64,000 bases of DNA from Amphimedon queenslandica. Lineage: Eukaryota; Porifera; Demospongiae; Haplosclerida; Niphatidae. Location: assembly GCF_000090795.2 (NCBI RefSeq), contig NW_003546391.1:72934-136933 (forward strand). Direction: 5' to 3'. Below, one piece after another: positions 54,598 to 64,000 of the stretch (its first letter is position 1; each line of letters starts with the position of its first letter). Under the pieces are notes generated by a model. It ran no database searches, was not told the DNA's origin, and saw nothing but the letters and a program-made list of their open reading frames with translations. Position numbers and translations under genes: made by a program.

Positions 54598-57283
54598 CTA
54601 ATTTCCTTGCCATAAAGACAGATAACGTTGCTTGACAGCATGTGCAGCTAGTTTAGGCTGTCTCTCACGAGTGAGGAGTCCTTTACGATTACCATCAACT
54701 CTACCAGCAGCTGCATGAAAGAATATAAACAGAATTAGTACTTCAAAAAAATTCCACCTTACCCTGAGCTGTTTGAAAATCGGCAAAGTTCCATATCAAT
54801 TCTCCGATGAAGAAAGTTTTTCGGAACTCGTCAAAAACCGGCCAGTAATCCATTATTGCACTCAACTAATATAATAGGAAGAGAATATTCTTCATTTAAA
54901 AATAAGCAGTTGGTGATAGTTATACCTGAAACTCTTCAGTCCACATGACTGGAGGGTCCTTGTGGAATCCAGCGATTGCTCCAGCTCCATACTCCGATAT
55001 CATGATTGGCTTCTTATGCACTTCTCTCCATTGTTGTAACTCATAGCGCATTGGATCAGCAGCTGTGTCAGCTCTTCCATTATTATCATACCAATTAAAA
55101 TATCTGTTCAACATTATGACATCCATGAACTGGTTCTGCAGGGAGTTGAAAAATAGAGACAAACTAGCTCATGAAGGCAATCGTTATTATGAAAAGACTA
55201 TTTCGTGCAACACATTATAAATGTTATGTGACTCACAGCTTTATCAGAATAGTAAGCTTGATTGCAGGCAAAAGTGATTGGTCTTGATGGATCCAGGTCA
55301 CGTGTGGTAAAGGCTACAGTTCTACAGAACACAAAAATTTTGACAACCTCATACCCTCAATAGAATAGGGTATAAAATAACAGTGCAAAAACAGCTGAGC
55401 ATCAACATTCCTATTTTTATGCCTTTAGTAAGATGTACACTTCGATTTTGTTAATAAATTGCATAAGCACATATGGTCAATGTTTGAATTGAATTTTAAA
55501 TAATTATGAGGACCTCATTATACACCGCCTGCAATAAGAATATCTAAAATTATCGTCTACAATCGTACTTGAAATAATTCTCAGCAACCGGAAGGTCAGA
55601 ATGAGGCTCATTGGCTATTGACCACATCACAACTGATGGATGGTTCTTATCTCTAGTAATCATTTCTCTCATTACCTCAAGATGATGGTGTAGAGTCACA
55701 TTAGCAAAATTATCTTCTCTATTATAATGATAAAAGGTTGATAAAATTTGTGCTTTTCCTCCTTACAATTGTAATCCAACTGCAGGGCTTTCTCCAATGA
55801 CTACAATCCCTTCCTTGTCACAGAGGTCAAGCATTTCTTCAGCATAAGGATAATGACTGGTCCTGAAAGCAGCCACATTCATCCACTTAAGTAAATTAAT
55901 GTCCTTCATGAGAAGAGCATCGTTTATGCCTTTACCAAGTATCTATGTATTCAAAACAACACTTTATATCATTTGCTTTCAATTTGTCTTACATCCCAGT
56001 CTTCATGCTTGCTGACACCATGAAAGTAAAAGGGTTTGCCATTAATGAGAAACTGATCCTCTGTCACTTTAACCTCTCTCAGACCAACAGATTGTCTATA
56101 AACATCAGTAAGACCACCAGTAGTGATCTGTACCTGCAAATACACAGCATGTAGAAGACTATAATCAAATAACACAGTTTAATACTTGGAATGATTGCAT
56201 AGCTCCAGGAGTAGAGCTAAGAGTCCAAGGCCACCATAGGGTAGGATCAGTAATCTTAAGAGTACCTTTAGCAAGTCCATCAGTTACAGTTCCTACATAT
56301 TATATTAATGGATGACAATAGCAGTATGATAGTACCTGAATCCTTCACTCCTGATAGACTGACTTCATAAGTTGCTTCATTATTTCCTTCTACTCCTCCT
56401 ACCATTACTGTATATGCAACGCTAGCACTCCCATCTTCCTCCAGTTCAGTAACAACACTGATATCAGATATATATGCCTTGGGAGTGGTATAGAGTTTTA
56501 CTGAACGATGAATACCAGCATAATTAAAGAAATCAAATTGCCCATCGTATGAGTAGTAAGGATAAGAATAACTATGACATGGCAACATTTTAAAAAGCAA
56601 AACAATAAATTGTTGTTTTACCGAGGGTTGTCATGAAATGTAATTGCAGCTGGGGGCAGAGTATGAGCATCAAGTGTATTGTTAACAGCAACAGTCACTC
56701 TGTTTGGTTGTCCTTTATCCAAGAGTCCAGCAATATCAGCTTCAAATGGTAAGTGACCTCCATCATGTGTCATCACTTCATTACCATTGACCCACTACAA
56801 GTTATAAACTAAGAGACAGATGACACATGTGCCCTTACCACTATCGTGTAGTAGTGAGCACCCCCGAATCGTAACACTACGCGGGTTTTCCCGTCTAACC
56901 AAGAATCGGGTACCCAAAAGTTCCTGTCATACCAAGCCCAACCAACGTAGTCTCTTATGCTAGGATCTTGAGTAATGTCATTGAAACTGGCAGGGACTGG
57001 CATTAAAATAGTCTTTCCTGTCTGATTATATTAAGTTTGACAATTTTATGTGTATCATTTTGAAACTTACTGATTGCAAAGCCTGGGAATACCACTTCTC
57101 TTTAAATCCTTCATCCCTCAGTTCTGACCTGTCTATTCTAAAGTGCCATATCCCATCCAGGTCTTTAACAAGTCTGGAAGAGGAGTCCTTTGGATAAAGG
57201 AGGCCTTCACAGTAGTTGTTAACAAGTATTAACAAAGTGACAACAAGAAGAAGCGAGGGAGCATTCGCCATTCTACGAGCCAT
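54598..57283 (-). CDS. GUSB: Beta-glucuronidase (GH2 family), lysosomal
   Basis: About 12 minus-strand exons, ATG at 57283, TAG at 54600-54598. A signal peptide ([18 protein letters not shown]) precedes [19 protein letters not shown]. Then follow [32 protein letters not shown] and RFGGAHYY (jelly-roll), the Ig-like middle domain, [13 protein letters not shown], and [17 protein letters not shown] with the acid/base Glu (NEP). Next is [20 protein letters not shown] with the nucleophile Glu, and a short basic C-terminus ending [10 protein letters not shown]. All catalytic landmarks of animal GUSB are present. It removes terminal glucuronic acid from glycosaminoglycans and conjugates. It starts 120 bp from the divergent Ig/FN3 receptor. 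Its product could feed the glucuronokinase fusion at 11827-16740. Confidence 0.92.
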
Positions 57284-57403
57284 TCTAAGTAGTAGTAAAG
57301 TAACTTCACTAAAGTATTGTAATTGTGGTTGCCTGTAACAACTTCCCGTTTCTTTGCCGCACCTATTTACTTACGCCCACACTATCAAGCGAGTAGGTAA
57401 GAA
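57284..57403. promoter_or_regulatory. Bidirectional promoter region GUSB / Ig-FN3 receptor
   Basis: 120 bp between divergent ATGs. No TATA box or strong motif is visible. Confidence 0.4.
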
Positions 57404-60400
57404 ATGAAGCCACTTCTTGTTCTTTTTCTATGTCTTCTGAAAGGAAGTGAGTCCATGACTCTGTAATTTTTACTCCTCTGGCCTATGCATATGCTATGTA
57501 AAGTTTTTTAAAAGCTTAAAATTGCAAAGAATGATTCTGACTTTGCAATTTGTAATATCTATTGAGTTGGAAGACAGTTTCTGACTTGAAATGAAAATGA
57601 ATAGATTTATGCCCTATATTTTGCCTGTATATTAATCTGGTCTTTTAAATCTAATTTCAGTTAATGCTGAACTTGAAGTTAGTATTCATCGTATTCCCGA
57701 TCAACCGATCCAGTTATACTCTGGGGGCAGTGTAGTGCTAACTTGCACTGTCACAACAAGTTCTCCAAACATCACTGTAACTGTGGAATGGTTCAAGAGT
57801 TTGCAGTCACTACAACACGTCACTAACAGTATACACTTATCTCCTCCTTATCGACTACAAGAACATATATGGCAGTCAAGTATTGATCTTAGAGTACTCA
57901 CTGTCCAATTTTCCGGTTGGTATTACTGCCTTGCGACAACTGTTGATGGTAGTTCCACTCAAGCTGCATATTATCAAATAAATGTGGAGGAATCTGGTAA
58001 TGAAATTTCTGATATCACTTTGCATGATACATATTCTATAGGTAACAAAGCAACTGTTGAGTTATCAGTTTCACCAACTTCACTATATGCTCAAGTACCT
58101 TTTACTGTTACTTCAATCCTGCATTTACCAGCAGTCATATCTCCACAAGTGAGAGTGGAATGGTACAGGAATGGAATGAAGAAGAACAATGATGATGTTA
58201 GAACTTTCTTTGTTAATGCTACAACAGTAAACAGTGTTCTACAAGTCACAGAGCCTTTTCCAGCATCTGGGATTGCATACACTTGTGTATTCAATGCTGA
58301 AATGTATGGAACTAGCATATTCAGTTTGAATGGGTCAACCACTGGATTGAGCATTGAAAGTGAGTTCCATCAATTTTTCAAAAGTAATTTATAATTATTA
58401 TTATTGCTGTAGGTAAACCCACTCCTCAAGTAACAATACTCTCCAATGAGCCAAGCACTCCTTCTTCATCTTATAGTGTGACATGCTTGGCTCTCGTGTT
58501 AGTCAATGGGACACTGAAGCTAACATGGAAAAAGGATGGACTATTAGTGAAATCAGTTGATAATGTACAGTTAGGGCAGCCCATGAAGACACATAATAGT
58601 ACAAGCTTGAGGATAAGATTTGTCAATGGGATCAGCCAAGAAGATGAAGGAAGATACATTTGCTCTGCTTCACTAGAAATGAAAGAATACGATACCATTT
58701 TAACAAAAACTGCTTCTATTAATATTTTAACACCAAGTAAGTAGGGAAATATTTCTAGAGTATTATTTTTTTAATAAATTTTATAGCACGCATTCTTAGC
58801 ATACAGACAAGAAGTATACCGTCCAATACTAAATGGATCGCTGGGAGTGATGCCTCATTACTGTGCACAGTACAGACTAATAGAAAAGCTAATGTTAGCA
58901 TATCATGGGAGACTAACACTGGGTCAATCAGTACTAACCATCGCTACTATACTAATGCTCTTACTAACACACTTTATGAAAGTGTACTGGAGCTACAATC
59001 AGTTCTTCACTCAGAGTTGTATTACTGCATTGTTTCAATTAATGGATCCCCAATGAGTGAGGAATGGTACTATCTCAATGTATTGAGCAGCAGCAGTAAG
59101 TACTTTTTTATTAATGATAATCTTCACATGTCATTTTTAGATTTTTCTACCATCTCTGTGACACTACCTTCATCATCAGCAGCCCCTGCCATAGGTGACC
59201 AGTATAACCTCACTTGCACTAGTACTAGACCTAATGAGCAAGTCATGCCACTGGCAGTACACTGGACAAGAGATAATGTCATACTTCATTCTCACTACAT
59301 TTCATCTCTTTTATCTAATACTACTCACGTCACGTCAGTCCTCTCTTTTGAGTCACTTCAGATCACTGATGGAGGGACATACTTGTGTACAGTAACGTTT
59401 GATAGGTTCTTTGGAGCAACACAGAGTACACAAGGATCAGCTTCTGTCAAATTAAAACTTAAAGGTAATGCTTATTTTATTTAGCTATGGGTTTCCAACA
59501 AAGCATGCTGAATGAGCAAATTTAAAAATTCATTAAAAATCTAATTTTAATTAGAATCACCTCAAACTTGCTACACAACATAAAAACATGTATGTGCATC
59601 AGAAAAAATTATTAAAATGCAAATTTTTTAAAAGTAATTTTTGGCAAAATTTGGCCAAGGACACTGTATTACAATAACACAGGGACTTTCGCCCAGTTTT
59701 TGAGTAACTTCAAAAATTCATTAAAAATTTAATTTTAATCAGAATCAGCTCAAACTTGCTGCACAACATAAAAACATGTATACATATCAGAAAAAAATTA
59801 TAAAAATGGAGAATTCTCTCTTAGTCATTTTTGGCAAAAATTGGCCAAGGATACTGTACTATGGTACAGTAACTTTAGCCTGATTTTTGAGTAACTTCAA
59901 AAATTCATAAAAAATTTAAGTTTAATCAAAATTAGCTCAAACTTGCTACACAACATAGATACATGTATATATATCAGAAAAAATTATTAAAATGGAGAAT
60001 TCTTTCCTAGTTATTTTTGGCAAAATTTCTCTGTACTATAGTTGGCTCAATTTTTGCATAACTTTTTAAAAATTTTATTCTTGCCATGTTTGATGAAATT
60101 TAACAAAATACCAGTATGGAATATTTGTCAAATTTTAAAGCAAATTTAAAAATCCACTGACGAGAATCTGAGCACTATAATATATGCCAAACCCTGGGAT
60201 AACTGTTCATTAATCATTAATAGTGTGATTATGTGTACAATGCTTTGTATAGTCTCAATATTTTATAAGCAATATAACTACATTTGGATGTTTAGGCACA
60301 GATAACTTGTAACTATAACTGTCATTTTTAATCTAATTCCATAGCACCTCGTCCAATAGTGACAGCAGTAGCATCATTTGACAACAAGAGAATGACTTGT

Positions 60401-61988
60401 CTCATTGAGTTTGAGAAACCACATGAGGACATAAGCATTAGGATTGACTGGCTGATAGTACACAATGAGAGACTGTACATTGTTACTAGAGGAGAGGCTT
60501 TCGAAGGGATCATATCTGACATGGACACTACCGAGTGTGGCAGAGTGTACTCTCAATATATTGAGACTGAGACTCTGTCAACATACTCCAGTGTAGTGTG
60601 TCAAGTGATGGTCAATGGATCAGGGATTATCAGTAGTGTATCTAGAGCTAGACCTGATGACACCAATATAGGTAGTGAATCCTGTTTCATTATTACAAAT
60701 AATATTATTTTTGAATTATTCATTAATCTAGATTCGTTGCTACCAGTAGAACCACAAAATGTTCATTTAAAAAGCGTTGGTAGTCATTGGATTCAAATTG
60801 ACTGGGAAGGTCATACTCACTATAGTTCAACTAGTTTTGTTATAGAATATAGTGAAGTGGGGAGTGGCGTGAGTTATTCCATTAGTGTCAATGAATCCAG
60901 TGACAATAGACTCTACACTGCATTGCTAACTGATCTACTACCAGCAACACAGTACACTATACAAGTTATAGCTAATAGTATTGTCGGGACCAATAAAAGT
61001 GATGTATTAGATTTCACCACCAATGAAGCAGGTATGTGTACATGTCTATGATTATAATAATTTTGTGTACATATTATACATGTAGCTCCATCTGGACCTC
61101 CACTCAATTTCTCATTTCATTGGCTGACAAAAAAGTTGTGCATATTTGCTTGGTCATCACCAGATCCTGTGAAAGCAAATGGTCTTATCATTGGCTATAG
61201 ATTTCAATGTTTCAATAATACTGGTCTCTTCCATGATCTTACCACTAATGCAACGAGTGTCTCAGTGAATGAGCTGTCATTGAATAGTAGCTATACTTGT
61301 AGTTTAGCTGCTTTCAATGGAGCTGGAGCTGGACCTAGTACTATGATTGTATTTTATACTGATGAGATCGGAGGAGAAGGAGGAGGGGGAGGAGGAGGAA
61401 CAAGTGTTGCTGAAGGCACAAGCCAATTGTTTAGCCTGACCCTATACACAATTGCTCCAATCTCTGTGCTATTGATAATGAGTATTGTAATCATTTCTGT
61501 ATTGGCAATGACTGTCTGTTATTATAAACAAAAATATAAGAAGAGGTAAGTTAACATACAATCACTATGCCCACTACTATCAACACTACCTGTTGTCTAC
61601 TAATTGTTGGGGAATCACCAGGGCAAGCCCCATACTAACCATATACTGCTTATGTCAACATGACAAACTACTTTTACAATAATGTTTCTTTTCTCTCTTA
61701 TACACACACATACTCATAACGCATAGAATGTCCTTTGTAATGCCCAGTGATGATCACTCTTCTACTACATCATTCCAAACAACCACAAGGCCTACTCTCC
61801 CTGCTCCACTGGGAGCACCTGCACCTAATGAACAATCTACCCGCCAACAGCAACGCTATGTGTCTAGTGATACAATACAACAGTTATGTCACGGAAGACA
61901 AGAGGGACGGCAAGATTGTACGTATTTGTCCTCTCCTACCGATATCCCTAGTCCCTTTGAATTAACTAGAATCGAATCTACTGTTTAG
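57404..61988 (+). CDS. Ig/FN3 single-pass transmembrane receptor-like protein
   Basis: The ATG at 57404 encodes a signal peptide (MKPLLVLFLCLLKG). Exons then give a series of Ig-like domains at about 57661-58001, 58002-58361, 58414-58737, 58786-59096 and 59142-59464. An Ig-like domain with a less regular core lies at about 60345-60671, followed by two FN3 domains at about 60733-61030 and 61085-61370. A Gly-run linker precedes one transmembrane helix (LYTIAPISVLLIMSIVIISV) near 61440-61520, followed by a basic stop-transfer KQKYKKR. A cytoplasmic tail of about 85 residues ends at 61988; it has no kinase or phosphatase domain and no clear ITIM/ITAM. Intron 59465-60344 carries palindromic repeats. 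It resembles the partial gene at 1-2220. Adhesion or recognition is the likely role; partner unknown. Confidence 0.85.
59500..60180 (-). repeat. Palindromic tandem repeat, ~4 units (Ig/FN3 receptor intron)
   Basis: Reverse-oriented units with AATCAGCTCAAACTTGCTACAC, ACATGTAT..ATCAGAAAAAATTA and GGAGAATTCT tracts. Dyads are degenerate (ACTGTACTATGGTACAGT at about 59854-59871; CTCTGTACTATAG near 60030), so this array looks older than those at 36340 and 44230. Confidence 0.8.
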
Positions 61989-62178
61989 ATTGATTAGTTT
62001 TTCCTAATAATAGATTTATACAATTAACCACAATATTAAAATTATTATTGTAGAATGTTATTTTAAGTGTTGCTGAGTCAGTGCATAATGACTAAGCAGG
62101 AAAACCCCCTTTACTTTCTATATAATCCAGTGTATCTAAGGACACTGTTACTTCAGAGAACAGCACAGAAAAAAGAAG

Positions 62179-64000
62179 ATGGGAGAGAAATTATTACTGA
62201 AGTTTAAAGGTCTGACTGGTTTCACTGAAACCATTGAGATATCAAAGGTAATTAATTAAAGCAACAGTCCCTATTATCCATTTATAATGGTAATGCTTTT
62301 CATTAGAATGCAACAATACTGGATGCTAAGAGGTTACTACACACTAAAAGAGCTGATTTCCCGCCACACAGACAAAAGTTATTCATTGACTTCAGGGGAG
62401 GCTCAGGGACTCCTTTGAAAGATGAGAAGACATTGTCCAGTTATCCTACTATCAAATCCGGCTCTACTATTGTCATTGTTATTGATCTTCCCTGGAAGCT
62501 TTACGTACAAGATCCTCATGGAAAAATCTATGACATAGAAATACCATCAAGTGAACCACTGGTATGTAGCCTAAACTCTACCGTGTATTATTATTACTTA
62601 ACTCTTATTGTCATAGTCTTACAGTATTACTGATCTTAAGGCTCTTGCTGAACAGCACATGAAGCAGTCATTGGTGGATTATCAGTTTCAATTTAAAGAG
62701 AAACCAGTTGAAGAGTGTCTTCACGGTAAACGAAGGACTCTTAAGGATTGTGGAATTAACAAGGAAGACACTGTCTTTATCATGAAGATTGGAATTGTTG
62801 TCAACATAACAGCACCACAAGTAAATATACAATTTTATTTATGTATTTAATTTTATGTTAATTGCTGTAGATTGATATATGTTTTATGATGGATTGTACT
62901 GGATCGATGAGAAGTTGGATTGAAAGTGTTAAGGCTAATGTAAAGAATGTTAGGGATGGGTTAGAGCAACACTATAAAGGATGTGACATAAGATTCTCAT
63001 TTGTCCGATACACTGACTATGATCAACCTTCGTCAACCAGAACAACTTGGGTTGACTTTACACAGTTAGCTTAGCTAGCAATCATAATGTGCATACTTTG
63101 TTGATTGCTGTCTTCATTACTAGGTCTCTTTCTCAGTTCCATACTTTTGTGGATCCTATTAAAGCAAGTGGAGGAAAGGATACACCAGAAGATATAATGG
63201 GAGCTCTCAAAGTTACACTTTCTAATCTTAGCTGGCGTCCATCAGCTACTAAAGTATTTTGTAAACTGATCTGTCTTTTAATGTTTTATATACGATAGGT
63301 TCTAATGCATATTGCTGATGCTCCTTGTCATGGTACCCAGTATCATAGTGGAGATGATGATTATCCCAATGGTGATCCTGCTGGCATTACTCATGAATCT
63401 ATGATGGCTAAGGTTGTTCATCATGATATTCAATATTGGTTCGCTTACATCAATCGCAGTAATACTGATAAAATGATTGATATATTCAATGAATCTCTTA
63501 AAAGTCAGAGCAGTCAACGTCTCATTATTCGTCAAGTTGATGCTACAAAGCCAGATGAGCTTACCAGTGCCGTTCATAAATCTGTCACTGCCAGTGTATT
63601 TGCAAATGAGGCACGAAAGAAAATTGGTGGCACTTTAGATCCAACAGAGCCAAACTGGGCTTCACTGCTGCCTCAGTATGGTCAAAAGACACCACCTGTT
63701 GGACCAAAATCACTTTATAATTTACAAGAAGGTTTCAAACCAGAGGGCCCTTCAGTCTCGCTCTCTGTTAAAATAGCTGCCACACCTTTTGCTGAAGGGA
63801 GTGAGTCACTGGTCTATAGAGGATATGATACTAAAAACAGTCGACAAGTTGTACTCAAGAAACCAAAAGAAGACAGACCAAGTCTTGATTCTCTAATGAA
63901 GGTGCTGGAGACACAAACGATCGCAGCTACGTATGCAAGCGAGTTTAACACTCACAAGCAAAGACCAGCTCATCTGGAAACACTGGAATTCTTACCTGTT
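62179..64000 (+). CDS. Ubiquitin-like / VWA / alpha-kinase protein, partial (3' end outside window)
   Basis: The ATG at 62179 (MGEKLLLKFKGLTGFTETIE) begins a ubiquitin-like fold (TILDAKRLLHTKRADFPPHR, SGSTIVIVIDL). A second ubiquitin-like segment follows (KLYVQDPHGKIYDIEIPSS, RRTLKDCGINKEDTVFIMKI). A von Willebrand A domain comes next, with the metal-site motif DICFMMDCTGSM, then DTPEDIMGALK and TKVLMHIADAPCHG. The last part, AEGSESLVYRGYDTKNSRQV and VLKKPK, is the start of an alpha-kinase (MHCK/VwkA-type) ATP-binding lobe with its lysine, running to the right edge. Dictyostelium VwkA has VWA plus alpha-kinase; paired ubiquitin-like domains in front are not part of that layout. The catalytic C-lobe lies outside the window, so activity cannot be judged. 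Confidence 0.82.

Noticed and set aside
1-64000. tRNA, rRNA or snRNA genes
   Set aside because: No cloverleaf-like A/B box pair or conserved RNA gene sequence was recognised by eye; a tRNAscan or Infernal run would settle it.

Overview
ORGANISM. This is a gene-dense, AT-rich animal nuclear segment. Almost every gene is split by short introns (often 45-80 bp) with GT..AG ends. The gene set is metazoan: SDHC, SDHD, HYOU1, SAMHD1, a USP-type deubiquitinase, a USF-type bHLH-Zip factor, CENATAC, an ODF3/CIMAP sperm-tail protein, beta-glucuronidase and Ig/FN3 receptors. Tightly packed head-to-head genes, a local expansion of GPR157-like receptors, a glucuronokinase fusion and a cluster of aerolysin-fold proteins make a demosponge (Amphimedon-like) the most likely source. 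That assignment is inference from gene content; no marker sequence here proves it. LAYOUT. 1-2220 (-): Ig/FN3 surface protein, cut by the left edge. 2348-11413: five GPR157-like seven-helix receptors (+,+,-,-,+), each with three coding exons and two phase-0 introns at matching places. 11827-16740 (-): nucleotidyltransferase fused to glucuronokinase. 17180-18253 (+): intronless WH1-CRIB protein without a VCA tail. 19587-21982 (+): SAMHD1-like HD phosphohydrolase. 22444-25474 (+): ubiquitin-specific protease. 25858-33980 (+): six intronless paralogues of an ETX/MTX2 (aerolysin-like) family, one with an internal stop. 34231-35841 (-) and 35917-37429 (+): SDHC and SDHD, head to head with 75 bp between start codons. 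37664-41557 (-): 1297-residue intronless beta-helix plus multi-pass membrane protein. 41796-47878 (-): HYOU1/GRP170. 48170-49286 (+): ODF3/CIMAP-like. 49462-51418 (-): CENATAC/CCDC84. 51643-54285 (+): USF-like factor, with four CACGTG boxes in the shared promoter. 54598-57283 (-): beta-glucuronidase. 57404-61988 (+): second Ig/FN3 receptor. 62179-64000 (+): ubiquitin-like/VWA/alpha-kinase protein, cut by the right edge. REPEATS. One family of roughly 165-190-bp tandem units, each built around a strong palindrome, occurs at ten places, eight of them in introns. Two arm versions exist (CCCTGTACTA-type and AAAGGCTATAGCC-type), and both keep the dyad. A 241-bp element with perfect 36-bp terminal inverted repeats sits inside one copy. 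HOW THE GENES RELATE. SDHC and SDHD are the two membrane anchors of respiratory complex II and could be co-expressed from one promoter. Beta-glucuronidase releases glucuronic acid, and the fusion enzyme could re-activate it to a UDP-sugar. The receptor cluster and the aerolysin-like cluster are lineage-specific tandem expansions.
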